Shown piece after piece: positions 25,401-36,097 of a stretch of DNA of 64,000 bases (the stretch's first letter is position 1; each line of letters opens with the position of its first letter). Origin of the DNA: Phaeotremella fagi (taxonomy: Eukaryota > Basidiomycota > Tremellomycetes > Tremellales > Phaeotremellaceae); assembly GCA_001599715.1 (NCBI GenBank), contig BCHU01000006.1, forward strand, positions 1,222,765-1,286,764, in the 5' to 3' direction. The notes beneath the pieces are model-generated. The model was given only the letters and a program-made list of their open reading frames with translations, did not search any database and was not told the origin of the DNA. A program made the position numbers and the translations under genes.

Positions 25401-25780
25401 AACATACAATCTTTCCTCGACCTCTATCACGCGCTCCCACGCCTCATGAATCTAGTTTCATCCAACATGGATATGGTTTTACTCAGAACTACCCAACAAA
25501 CGATTCACGAACGAACGATTCGATTGATTATTTAGTCGATGATCCTGATCCAGCTTTCAGTGATCCATTCGCGGAGGATCATGAACGGTTGGATTCACGT
25601 GGGAACGAACTTTATTCACATACCTTATCTTCACCTGCTAGTTCCAATCACTCTTTCATCTCGGAACCGCATTTGGAATCTGTGAGTAGGGTGCAGACTG
25701 GTACTGCGGCACTTGCTGCTGTTTTCAGGAGTGTTCAGGAACGTCAGAGACGAGAGAGGGAGGATCCTTTCAAGGGATAG
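22457..25780 (+). CDS. PRM1: Plasma membrane fusion protein Prm1
   Basis: Multi-exon gene for a protein of about 1000 residues. Start MSSEQYLQPPNTNFLASHEVPLSPP. Predicted membrane segments follow: LLLTTLTPAILPLLLTISHLF; SIGLMFLILVLIWIGLFIWEW; PLSLLLISILGFLTIQFQLV; FYAIILGVWLGFALIGLGVVGW. Between them are long extracellular-type loops rich in NxS/T sites and amphipathic heptads, with a LSGNSKTRSNIRWYLAYLAHPTP connector typical of Prm1. The cytoplasmic tail from about residue 700 is Ser/Asp-rich. Prm1 promotes plasma-membrane fusion during mating and works as a disulfide-linked dimer. Topology and motif order fit well; the tail is longer than in budding yeast. Confidence 0.88.
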
Positions 25781-25942
25781 AACGGGGTTTTTGGTTATCT
25801 TTGATAGATGATTCTTTCTATTTCCATACATGCTGTAGATAAACGTAATTAGAGAGATTATGGATGTAAAATATGAACTACCGTTCAACTCGATCCTAAA
25901 CGTCGAAAACAAACCTTTGAGCTAATTGATTTCCTTTACACC

Positions 25943-26791
25943 TCATTCAAACTGAGTGACAGTGTATCTGAAACTAGGAGAAGCCGGGTCAACATCCTGT
26001 GAACGTCGCCAAGGAATATCATTATCATTAATATCCCACCCATCCTCAATCCACAATCTCCCAGCAAATTCCAATCCACCTTCACTGAAAACGTCAGAAC
26101 CCTTCTCAACTCTAACATCATGAACGACTTGAACACCTTTATCAAGAATGACGAAAGAATCAGCTTTGAACGTGATCCCCCCAGCAAAGATTTCATCGTG
26201 GAAAGTACAATACGTTGATATCGTTAATTGTTTCCTGATCATCATTTCACCTGAGATGGTGCTTTCTTCGATGAACACGTTTTCGGTAGTTTCCAATCCT
26301 TTGTAGAGATTACTATTCGATAACTTCGTTTCTCCGTTGATGAATATTTTTTCGCAGAAAATCGAAGCTTGACTTGAGAATTTGAACTCGTCAAGCTGAA
26401 TCTCGATATCGGGGGTTCTTTCAATCGATGAGATATCATCAAAATCCCCAACCCAGATTTCATCATCGAATTGTGACCTTTCACAAACGAATTTATCAAA
26501 ACATAAAATCACCCCTTTACAATCCATCCCCAAGATCGTCAATCCCTTCAGAGCAATGATGTTATCCTTCACAAGTGACTGATCAGCAGGACCAAGTGAA
26601 TTGATCGTTCGATCTTCGTAGAGGATGGTTACAGTTTCGTTCTGGCTCAGTGACTGGTATTGATCGGGTGTTAGTTGGATTGATGAATAGGGGATCATTC
26701 TTCTTCTGGTTATTGGGTCTATCGCTAGGTCGGACGTTTTGAATTTTCTCGAAGTGGAGCTTTGGAGTTCATCTTCTGTCTGACTTGTCAT
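25943..26791 (-). CDS. Unrecognised protein, paralogue family member 1
   Basis: Intronless, 282 residues, start MTSQTEDELQSSTSRKFK. The central and C-terminal parts are a series of short beta-type repeats of the form hydrophobic-x-G/D-x-h-x-h-x, for example ITISG-like QLTISTYCTFHDEIFAGGITFKAD and VVHDVRVEKGSDVFSEGGL. This periodicity suggests a right-handed beta-helix or bactofilin-like solenoid (inference). It shares length, strand and repeat style with the two genes just downstream on the same strand. I know no functional assignment. Confidence 0.7.
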   Translation of the reverse strand: MTSQTEDELQSSTSRKFKTSDLAIDPITRRRMIPYSSIQLTPDQYQSLSQNETVTILYEDRTINSLGPADQSLVKDNIIALKGLTILGMDCKGVILCFDKFVCERSQFDDEIWVGDFDDISSIERTPDIEIQLDEFKFSSQASIFCEKIFINGETKLSNSNLYKGLETTENVFIEESTISGEMMIRKQLTISTYCTFHDEIFAGGITFKADSFVILDKGVQVVHDVRVEKGSDVFSEGGLEFAGRLWIEDGWDINDNDIPWRRSQDVDPASPSFRYTVTQFE

Positions 26792-27128
26792 TTTTGAGAG
26801 TGAAGTATGAGGGACTCAACAAATCAAGCGTTTTCGTGATACGTTGGGTATATGCAGTGGGACTTCTCACAATCTGCTTTAGAAGTATCTATCAACTTCC
26901 TTTGATTTGGATGGAAGACTTGCGGTGTTGATAGATATCCGGTTGTTGGGATAGTATGCTGTTGAATGCAGGTTCACAAAGAAGCCCAGAGTATGCGGGC
27001 AGGACACGCTGCTGTACGAGTACAGTATGTGTATGAAGTAAAACAGTAAAGCACCTTACATCTCTTTTTCAAGATCGACTAACCCAACGACCATCCAATC
27101 CCCCAGCGATAAATCCAATCATTCTCAG
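26792..27128. other. Intergenic between paralogues 1 and 2
   Basis: 337 bp upstream of paralogue 1. No gene is seen. Confidence 0.5.
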
Positions 27129-27896
27129 CTAAGTCTCAGGCAGCTCTTGATCAATGAAAGCTTTATCGAAAAAGGCTTTCTTTTCAGTCTTAGTCGCCTT
27201 ATCAACAATAAACACCGCATTCTTAGACATACGAAATCTACCTTTGACATTAGGTGGATAGCGGAAATTTACCGTTCCTATAATCGTCAAATCTTGACAA
27301 GTCAATCTTTCGACAGTACAATCAAACAATGTAACCGCGTTTTTGACTGTTGTGTAATCTTTAAAAAAAGAATTTTTACCGTTCAAATCACCAGATATTG
27401 TAAGCGTTGACCTGATCGTTGTTTCCCATAATCTAGCATCTCCATCAACCGTGACGCTGTTCCTAAAAGTTGTTTTTGCGACTGACACAAGTTCAGGTAT
27501 ACGAGGTATACAATCTTCGAATTCATCTCGAACACTGTAAAAGTCTGAACCTTGAACCCAAACGTTACCCTCAAATTCGCTATGAAAAGCTATTATCCTT
27601 CTGGAGATGACGGTACCGAACACAGTTGAACGATTGAAACGCAAGCATTGACGATTTAGGTAATTATCTCCTTCGCGTATCGAAGTTAGTGTCTTTGATT
27701 CCCTAGAAGATTCAAGTTCGAATCCCCAATCAAATAGGGAATATTCCTTCTTTGACATTCGTAGAATTTTTCGCTGTTTTGATAACCATATTTCTGGGAA
27801 ATCGTTTCTGTTCGCTAAATCCCCTTCTCCTGGGAAATCTTTACTGACAGAATGGTATGGTCTCCAAGAGGATGATGGGTCTGGTGGTGGTGACAT
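27129..27896 (-). CDS. Unrecognised protein, paralogue family member 2
   Basis: Intronless, 255 residues from the ATG at 27896 (MSPPPDPSSSWRPYHSVSK). An open stretch upstream reaches 27977 but has no ATG, so the shorter start is used. It has the same beta-solenoid style as its neighbours: SVTVDGDARLWETTIRSTLTISGDLNGKNSFF and RLTCQDLTIIGTVNFRYPPNVKGRF. It ends FIDQELPET. Paralogy with the genes on either side is inferred from order, strand, absence of introns and the similar ISG-x-h repeat. Confidence 0.7.
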   Translation of the reverse strand: MSPPPDPSSSWRPYHSVSKDFPGEGDLANRNDFPEIWLSKQRKILRMSKKEYSLFDWGFELESSRESKTLTSIREGDNYLNRQCLRFNRSTVFGTVISRRIIAFHSEFEGNVWVQGSDFYSVRDEFEDCIPRIPELVSVAKTTFRNSVTVDGDARLWETTIRSTLTISGDLNGKNSFFKDYTTVKNAVTLFDCTVERLTCQDLTIIGTVNFRYPPNVKGRFRMSKNAVFIVDKATKTEKKAFFDKAFIDQELPET

Positions 27897-28353
27897 GTCG
27901 TAGTTTGTTCTGGTTGTGGTTTGAACGTAAAAGGGATGTATGAAGCGAGTTGAACGATTACTGTTTTTTTTACTCAAAATTCATTTCTCCGCTTTCATGC
28001 TCAGCTCGTTCTCGGAACTTAAGAAGTCAGGATGCAAATTTGCATCTCGTCAGTCTTGATTTCGATCTCCGATAGCTGTGATATTACACGACTGAGGTCA
28101 AAGAGGGGTCTGTATGCGAAACATGAATGGTAGCTGAGTTTGAATGTTAACTTGCAAACGATTGTTGATCGAGTGGCAGAACAATTTTTGCCACATTTGC
28201 ATACTGTACATACTTTACTCTCTGATAACGCTCAACGAAAGCGAAGTGGAATACTCTCAACAATTACAAATAATTTCATCTCTTCCCACATCAATTCATA
28301 TAAACAACAACAGAGGTTACAACCCTTCCGACATTTCTCACATCAAGAAACAT
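27897..28353. other. Intergenic between paralogues 2 and 3
   Basis: 457 bp upstream of paralogue 2. It contains no supported gene. Confidence 0.5.
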
Positions 28354-30024
28354 CTACTCTTTCTTTCGAGGGGTGATTACTCTAACATCGAAAGGCTGGT
28401 TCCTGATAGGAGCAGTCCCTTTACTTCGAGAAACTGATTCCCTGGGACCAGGACGTTGTCTTTGATTTCCAAGACTTGTTTGACTGGAACGTTCGATCCG
28501 TTCAAAAGAACTTGAAGTTGGTGATGTCGGTTGACTGTATGTTTTGATGAGAGATTCACCACCGAATGCACCGGTACTTGAAGAAGTCGTTGACATGGAT
28601 TCTCCACTTTGTCGAGCTCTGGTGGTGTACTCGACTCCATAGTCTTTTGGAATTGAATAACCCGTCTGCTCAGGTCTGGATCTAAGATCATCGTATCGAC
28701 CGGTGTTGGAACTTGATCTAGACATGGACTCAGCACCTGATCGAGTGCTCGCCGATCCACCACCAATTCTACCTGAGCTTGATTGACCTCTTGACATGGG
28801 TTCAGCACCTAGTTGAGTTCTCCACGATCCACCACCAATTCTACCTGAGCTTGATTGACCTCTTGACATGGGTTCAGCACCTGGTTGAGCTCCCCACGAT
28901 TCACCACCAATTCTACCTGAGCTTGAATGACCTCTTGACATGGGTTCAGCACCTGTTTGAGTTCTGGAAAGCTCACTACCATATAGACTAGTATTTGAAG
29001 AAGCCCGTGACATGGGTTCACCACCACGTGTACCAGGGTTGGAAGAAGTCCTTGACATGGGTTCCGTGAACTCAGTAGGCTGGGTTGATCGTGTTGTAGT
29101 AGCTGATCCAGAGAGACTAGCATCAGACATTCTCGGATCTCGATATCTTCGTCTAGAGGGACTACCTTTTCTTGATGGAACACTAGTGTTAGAAGATCTC
29201 GGGTCCTGATATCTAGGTTGAACTGATGTATTCTTTCGATCCTGTTCTTCAACTACATGTGGATCCCAAAATTCCATTATCCTACGACATTTTGGTTCTT
29301 CTTCCCCCCAATCGATCTTCGCCTTTGTATGAATCCAGATGGTTTCATGAACCATGACCTTATCTTCGAATTTGACTTTCCCCTCAAGACGAAGATTCGT
29401 AGACGTGAACGGACCTGAGATGACGCTATCTTTGATAAAAGCGTTACCTAAACAAGTGACTTTACCAAAGCATCTACTTTCTCCGTCCATTCTCAAGAAT
29501 CTAGCTACCCAAAGATGATCTGAACATGTGGTGTTAGAGAGATCAACAGAACCGTAAGCAAAAGTCTTCTTTTCGAAATTCGTATCAAAAGCTACAATAG
29601 CTGGTATAGCGAATTCCTTCATATCTGAAGTATATCGAGTTGAATCTTTTTGAGTCAAGACCGTGTCTTTGAAGGTACATTTATCGACACGAAGTTGCCA
29701 AGAGATGACGGGTTGGAGGAAATGGGTATTATCTGATTCCAGTCTACCTCGAATAAGAAAATTCTTATCGGTCTCACCCTCTTCACCACCTGGTCTTCGA
29801 ACTAAAGTCGTTAAAGTGTCTTGGCTGACACAGACGAGTTCATGATTATAATCCAATCTACTACATTCGTCTTTGGTCATTGGAGGATCGACAATGACAG
29901 CACCAAAGGCTGTGGGGATTTTTCGAATCGGTACAAGGCTGGGCTCGAGTTTTGGAATACTATCCGAAAGGGGTTCGGCTCTTGGGAACCAACGTTTATT
30001 CATCATATCTTCGTAAAATGACAT
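28354..30024 (-). CDS. Unrecognised protein, paralogue family member 3, with Ser/Arg/Gly repeat tail
   Basis: Intronless, 556 residues, start MSFYEDMMNKRWFPRAEP. Residues about 1-260 match the beta-repeat style of paralogues 1 and 2 (GKVTCLGNAFIKDSVISGPFTSTNLRLEGKVKF). The C-terminal half is low complexity and contains near-identical 24-residue units of the type GAEPMSRGQSSSGRIGGGSW, repeated between about 28730 and 29010, with looser copies on either side. It ends DVRVITPRKKE. The repeat tail is probably disordered and could be a phosphorylation or RNA-binding region (inference). Confidence 0.75.
   Translation of the reverse strand: MSFYEDMMNKRWFPRAEPLSDSIPKLEPSLVPIRKIPTAFGAVIVDPPMTKDECSRLDYNHELVCVSQDTLTTLVRRPGGEEGETDKNFLIRGRLESDNTHFLQPVISWQLRVDKCTFKDTVLTQKDSTRYTSDMKEFAIPAIVAFDTNFEKKTFAYGSVDLSNTTCSDHLWVARFLRMDGESRCFGKVTCLGNAFIKDSVISGPFTSTNLRLEGKVKFEDKVMVHETIWIHTKAKIDWGEEEPKCRRIMEFWDPHVVEEQDRKNTSVQPRYQDPRSSNTSVPSRKGSPSRRRYRDPRMSDASLSGSATTTRSTQPTEFTEPMSRTSSNPGTRGGEPMSRASSNTSLYGSELSRTQTGAEPMSRGHSSSGRIGGESWGAQPGAEPMSRGQSSSGRIGGGSWRTQLGAEPMSRGQSSSGRIGGGSASTRSGAESMSRSSSNTGRYDDLRSRPEQTGYSIPKDYGVEYTTRARQSGESMSTTSSSTGAFGGESLIKTYSQPTSPTSSSFERIERSSQTSLGNQRQRPGPRESVSRSKGTAPIRNQPFDVRVITPRKKE
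28730..28965 (-). repeat. 72-bp tandem repeat coding for a 24-residue unit
   Basis: Successive copies of a segment beginning (minus strand) GGTGCTGAACCCATGTCAAG are visible with high identity in the tail of paralogue 3. Two copies differ at only a few bases; outer copies are more divergent. Confidence 0.75.
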
Positions 30025-30440
30025 TGTATTGGGAATTTGGGTTGATAGATATGATTCGAGTTAAGATTTTGTTTGGTGAGGGGGAAAGATTGATGGAAGG
30101 AGATCTAGTATACAGCATGGTCTCTATGTTAACACCGGTCGCTGAGAAGGACAGCCTCGAAGGCTTTCGTTGGCATCGAAGACCTAGAAGGACCCGTTGG
30201 TGATGGAATAAATGCTATTTGGAATAAATGAATTTGCTGACCAACATACTACTGCGTCATTTATCGGTGTATTGTGTTGGCCTTCGAGTGGTGCGATATT
30301 ACGATTCTTGAGCTTTACTTCCTTCCAAATCGAATGCCGATTTACAGTGTTACACCGACTCCAACCCAGAAGCTTGAAGTCTTCCTCCGAATCAAGAATT
30401 TACCCGATCAACTAGAATGCATTGACTGTGATTTCGGCTT
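30025..30440. other. Intergenic: paralogue 3 promoter and GUP1 3' end
   Basis: 416 bp with no supported gene. Confidence 0.5.
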
Positions 30441-32482
30441 TTAACATTTTCTATCCAATCCCTTCCTTCGTTCCTCCTCTCGATATTCAAACATGACCTG
30501 AACCCCGACGAAAAGACATCCACATGCGAAAATCATGAACCCGATACCTAAACAAATGTGAGCTAAAGAAAGATTAGTCTAACTCACCACTCCACGTTGT
30601 CCAAAGTTCTGTCACCAAATGTTGAATCCCATCTAAACCTAACACGAATCCAACTAGATTAGCCGTCATCATGAAAAGGATATTGGCGACGCCTCCTAGG
30701 GCACACAAATGTCGATACCAGGGGTAATGACCATACTACAAAGGGTTAGTTCGATCAGGATAGCACCCACACAGTGACTTACCTTTTCCGCAGTGAACGT
30801 CTTTCTCGCTACCAACTCAGGAACGATGAACAAGCTGATCAACCATCCCCAAGCTAACAATTTGAACGATAAATCATGCCACAACGCGACAAAGGTGAAG
30901 ACAGAAATGGTTGCAAGTGCCACTCTTTTAGATCCACCGAGGGGAATGTAAATATACCTTGGAGACATCAGCAACAATGTGATAACGAAATTGATCGACA
31001 TACCGTAATAACCAAAGGTTATAACTCCTATGCCAAGATCTCCAGAATCCCAAAGTCGAATAATTATTTGCTACACAACGAACCATGTTCTCAGGTGGAT
31101 CTAGACCATCGAGTAAAGCCCAAAGACGGAAAAAACGCCAGGGAATCAGAAGCTAAAACGTGGGTTAGTCTTCGTCATTCAAGGCCATTGACTCACTTTC
31201 AGCCAAACAACAACCAGGTTCCAGAAACCTATCATACTTAGGTCACTAGGACTGTATCCCGTCCATATGCCAGTGTCTTTGATGGCGACAACGTACATCG
31301 TATGTAGTACACTTTCCATAGTTACGAGACAAAATATGAAGCGGATAAGATATGAAACTTTGGATCTTGTAGTAATCGTCACCGGATTGCGTAGCTACAT
31401 GGGTTAGCGGGTATTACTTCATGATCAATCTACCTGCCAGATGAAGTCGTTGAATGTTATTATCGGTCCAGCGATATACAGCGGTGGGTATAGACAGTAA
31501 GCCAAGAAGTTGATAAATGAATAATCCTCTTCTGTCAAGGGTGTCGAGATACGTTTCCGATACGTGTCAGGTGTAGACGTGACTTCACTAGTACCATCTT
31601 TCCATTGAAAATCAAGACCAAAAGATATAATCCTTAACATGGTGATATTGAAACCGACGTGCCATCTTGGTAAAACGCCTCCAAAAGAATCCTATCCCCT
31701 TGACCGTCGTTAGAATCCGATCTGAGACGGTGTGATTTGACTCACCAGAACTTCGAACGACGTCCCTAATCCACCGAATTTGTATCCGTCATATCTCTCA
31801 TTCAAAAACAGTAATCCCATATTCCCAACGACGAACACGATTGGCCAAGCTTTGTTGATAAGAACTGGTTTTGACAAGCGGATTAAACGAAAATTGAGAT
31901 AAAGAATAAGAAGTATTTTTAGGAGTGACAACCCGTGTAATATCGATATCATCACACCTGCTGAAGCTACAATAAACAGAGCGCGATCGCGTACTGTAGG
32001 CTGATTTCGCAGTCGAGTATAAATAATCGAACAGGCCAGATAAGCCGAAGCAAGCAAAATCAAAGACGGGAGGTTATTACGAAAAGATCGATATTGAGGA
32101 TCACTGATGTCCTAAGATTGTCAACCAAAATCTGGTCTAGGAACTTACGACCTGACGACCGAAAAGCCATCCCTTGGACAATCTCCCAGCATAATTGAAA
32201 TAGTTTGGATGATCAACTAGATAGAGTTAAAGGGTGGTATAGCCATCACCTACCAAAACTCAATCTCATGGGCCAATAAACTAGAATAGGTACTACCAGG
32301 ACGAAGACTACTCCGTAGAAGATGAATTCCGGTGTATACCATCTTGAAGGAGGTGGTTCAGAGACAGCAAGTCGAGCTTGAGAATCAGGTATCGCGATTG
32401 TGAAATTTGTGATATTCGTCTTGGACTGTCTGGCCTGATCGACCTTGGGATCGTTGTTCGAAGTTGAAAACGCAGGAATCAT
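30441..32482 (-). CDS. GUP1: MBOAT acyltransferase Gup1
   Basis: Multi-exon membrane protein of about 580 residues, start [16 protein letters not shown]. After [28 protein letters not shown] come many membrane segments. MBOAT signatures are [25 protein letters not shown] and the helix [22 protein letters not shown], whose histidine in LWHD is the conserved MBOAT active-site histidine. The segment [41 protein letters not shown] is Gup1-like. In yeasts Gup1 remodels GPI-anchor lipids by adding C26 fatty acid to lyso-PI in the ER. The C-terminus is basic ([14 protein letters not shown]). Confidence 0.9.
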
Positions 32483-33115
32483 TTGGCTCTTGACAGGTTT
32501 CTAATTGAGTGTCAACTACCAAACTTCGTGTGGATTTTTCAATCATACTCACTCGATTACGAATCATCTAATTTATCTTCGAGTCACCAACCCATAAGTG
32601 TTCGTTATTCTATCATAAATCTTGTATGCTATACATCAATACATTCGTTCTAAGATGGCAAAGTAACATTGGACCTCCATTATCGCTTAATTACTCCTCG
32701 CACTTAATATATGGTGTTCTCTGCATTCCTGAGTGGAGTTTCAAAAGGGATCGTTTGAGGTGCTTGGGATCGATCAATTTGCAGTAATTTTGCAGAACGC
32801 TTCATGGCTGATCAGTTTTTTGCTTGAATTATACAAGTATAGTTTCCGTTTGTGAGTAGATGAGCGTGGTTAGTACAGTAGAACCAATATGAAATCCAGT
32901 ATACGCAACCACAAACACAATACTTCACTTGATCGCATCGCGCGAGAATACAATCATATACAAACGTCCACCACAAAATGAAGAGAAACCGATATCAAAC
33001 TTCCAGACTTTAGGTTTCTCCACAATTCTTCACTTTGGACGTATTCGAGGCCAGATAAAAGAGGATTAAAAACACGAAAGGAATCATCCAAAACCATTAA
33101 AACATCTACTCTGTG
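32483..33115. other. Intergenic: GUP1 promoter and ATG8 3' end
   Basis: 633 bp. An upstream non-coding exon of GUP1 is possible, because splice-like ACTTAC and CTTAC motifs (minus-strand donors) occur near 32545-32560. Nothing else is supported. Confidence 0.4.
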
Positions 33116-33830
33116 ATTTCTTCCAAACCACCGAAAGTGTTCTCAGATGCGTAAAGGACGTAGAGGAAACCGTCTTCGTCTCTGTGGTTTGAAATTAGTA
33201 TTTCTGTTTCCTAACAGATAAGGGAAATTCGATGTGCGCCACTCACTTGTGCTCCTCGTAGATTGAGCTCATGAGAGCCGCTGTTGGTGGGAGGATATCA
33301 TCCACGAAAATGAAAATAGCCTTCTCTGGTGCAAGCTTGATACGTTTCCTACTAGGTGTAAGCTGATGAAAGAGTCATTGAAATGGTAGCTTACCTAATA
33401 ACATAGACGAATTGACCAACGGTGAGATCCTACATTTAATCAGCATCCATTGAATAGCAGAGCAGCGACTACGCCGCAGTCATCACCCAACACTCACAGC
33501 TGGAACGAGATATTTCTTCTTATCGATAGTGGGGATATCACTCTTCTCAGCCTTCTCGCAAATGACCTTGAATACGTGTCAGTGAATCGTGTCCTTTGGG
33601 AAATTGATCGATTTGACCTACAGGGATTCTATCTGGGTATTTTTGACGGATTCGTTCTGCTTCTGCCTTTCGTTTCTCTGAATGGATGGGTGAGAAGATG
33701 GTAGTGAAGTAATTAGATGATCGAGGAGAGATGAAAGGTTGCTTTTTGTCAGCTGTCATTGTCATGTGGGTTGAGTCGAATGACGGTACTTACCGAATGG
33801 GTGTTCATCCTTAAACTTTGATCTGACCAT
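33116..33830 (-). CDS. ATG8: Autophagy ubiquitin-like protein Atg8
   Basis: Spliced gene of about 124 residues. [43 protein letters not shown] is followed by [25 protein letters not shown] and [45 protein letters not shown]. Every Atg8 landmark is present, including FG before the cleavage site. The C-terminal extension after the scissile glycine is LEEITE, so Atg4 must trim it before conjugation to phosphatidylethanolamine. It is an autophagosome membrane protein. Confidence 0.97.
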
Positions 33831-34345
33831 TGTGGATATGAATGTGGATGTTGCTGTGGTGTTGATTCTGATAGTATGGGTAAGTTTTATATACAATTGT
33901 AGGTGATGTTTGGAGTTGAGTTGAATGATAAGTACGATGAGTTAAGTATGCGCGTGCGCGTCGGATAAAGGGGATTGAAGGGGGATGGATGGATGGTTGT
34001 GAAGGGGAATGGGGGGATACACTTACAGCTATGTGATGAGGATGGATATATACTATTAGCTGTTGAGTAATAGTAATAGTAATGATATAAGATAATAAGA
34101 TAGAAGAGAGAGATAGCAGTAGTCAGCAGGGGGGAGGACGATTAGCCCATAGTGGCCTAGTGGGTGGCAACCACCACCACACAACAACATCTAATTTGAT
34201 CCCGCTCTACTCAATGCGTCTCATGCCGTAATGCCGTACAGATCGATGTCAGATATCGGCGTTATAATAAATGTGGCACAAGAATTTCCAGCAGCATTCG
34301 TTGATATTGTTATTGACAACAGCCATTACAGTAACAACAACCAAT
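33831..34345. other. Divergent promoter region: ATG8 and FAF1-like gene
   Basis: 515 bp, with a GCGCGTGCGCGTC run near 33950-33961 and a purine-rich GATA/TAATAG-rich stretch at 34060-34120. No gene is supported. Confidence 0.45.
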
Positions 34346-35612
34346 ATGAGCATAAACGATAGACAGAAACCTAAGAGGTAAGAACGTACTCTAACTCCAA
34401 GACTAATCCTGTCTTAGTAAACCCCAACCCAAACCCAAAACCCAATCATTAGACTCAGAAGCAGAATCAGACAATGAAATCCAAGACAAAGCGTCAATGC
34501 TAGCAGCTCTCGAAGCTCACGGCAGAGCGATGTTCGGTTTGACGCTACCGACAACAGGGGAGACCAGTGAACAAGGTCGAAGGATGATGTCGAATCCTCC
34601 ATCTGATGAAGAAGATGGAGACGAGGATGAGATAACGGATGATGGTTGGGGAGCCGATGATGGTTTTGTCAGTGATAGCGAAGAGGAGGGTGGTGGTGGG
34701 TCATGCAGATCATTTATTGCTCTATGCTTAGCTAATTAAATCAGCTTGGGAGGGTATCTCCAAACCATCAGTTCCGGAGGTTATCTTCGCACCCACCTCA
34801 TCGTCAACTATTTCAACCCAATCCAAAGCAGAGAGGAAAGCTTTTCTAGTTAGTCAAAATCCTAATGACCATCAGCCCTAATTGACACCTTTTAGAATGG
34901 CACATCAGCCAAGATGATGGGTATAAAACAACAAGTCGATTACGTACCGAAAAGGAATAAAAGAAAAGTAGCCGAAGAAGACGAGGAGGATCAGTAAGTC
35001 CCTCCTCCCCTCCTCCATCAAACCAACTAACCCAACACCCCCAGATCAAACCAAAAACTCGATAAATCCTTACAAACCCTCCTCGAAACCACTCTCCTCC
35101 CCAGCACCCAAATCGAAAACGCCACCAAACCCTCGGAAAAAGTCAACCTAATCTCAAGTAGATTAATCGATCTAGCCAACGACTCCACCAACCAAGGAGA
35201 CGGTCTCCAATCCCTAAAAACCAAATCCCTTTCGAAACACCCTTCAAAAATACGTGACGCGTTGATGAAAGCGACTGTGAAACGATCTGATAAGATTGAG
35301 AAGGAGAGGTTGATGGCTGATGGGAAAATGGGCGGGTCGGCTGGGAGAGGTGAATATTTACCTGGGAAGAGGGTTCGGGGGGGAGGGGGAGGGGGAGGGA
35401 AAAGGGAGTTTGGGGTTGAGGTTAGGAAGAAAGGGATGGGGTCTAGGAAGGAGTTGGAGGGTCATAGAGATTCCGGATTGGGGATGGGGATTGGCAAGTT
35501 TAGAGGGGGGATGTTGACGCTTAGTCAGAGGGAGATTGAGAGGGGGTCTGGGGAGGGGAAGGGGAGAGGCAGAGGGAGGGGTAGAGGGGAGGGGGAAATG
35601 AGACGATTGTAG
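34346..35612 (+). CDS. Faf1/C1orf131-like ribosome-biogenesis protein (DUF4602 type)
   Basis: Spliced gene, start MSINDRQKPK, about 330 residues. The N-terminal half is acidic and Ser-rich (SDEEDGDEDEITDDGWGADDGFVSDSEEEGGG). The middle has NGTSAKMMGIKQQVDYVPKRNKRK and a basic KIRDALMKATVKRSDKIEKERL segment. A Gly/Arg/Lys-rich region contains a short G run. The end is GKFRGGMLTLSQREIERG, similar to the GKFxxGxLxLsxxDI box of DUF4602 proteins, then an RGRGRGRGEGEMRRL tail. Yeast Faf1 acts in 40S pre-rRNA processing. Assignment rests on the C-terminal box and overall layout. Confidence 0.55.
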
Positions 35613-36097
35613 TGTTTTCCTATGACTATCTCACGAAGTACTGTATACCATTTGATAATTCTGATGTTAATTTGCCCTTCACGCTTGTACATCCACAGAC
35701 CATTTGCCAAGAAGACATTACGTTAACATTGCAAAGTAGGCCAATCATTAAACAATATAAATTCATTGGTCATCTTTTCGTCCTTCTCATCAATATATAT
35801 TCCAAGTTAGTTATCTTCTTCTATCCGTTCAACGTTTTTTCTTTTCTCCCCGATTTAGTTTTCATTTTTTCACGTTCTATGTTAAAAAGTTGGAATTTTG
35901 ATTAGAATGATATGTATAATCCGGTTTTGGGAGGGAAGTGTGAAAGTAGGGGGTGGGGGTGAGGGTGATTTGGGTATAAAGAAATCGATACAAAGCAAAA
36001 GGGAATCAAAAAAGTTTTTATATTTATATACAAACGACCCAAACAATCTACAATCATCAGTGTCCAGCGTGAATAACCCTTACGACCTAAGACCCAC
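35613..36097. other. Convergent intergenic: FAF1-like and CCCH/Smr genes
   Basis: 485 bp of AT-rich 3' sequence; no gene is seen. Confidence 0.5.

Noticed and set aside
27897..27977. Longer start for paralogue 2
   Set aside because: The added frame has no ATG; the first ATG is at 27896.
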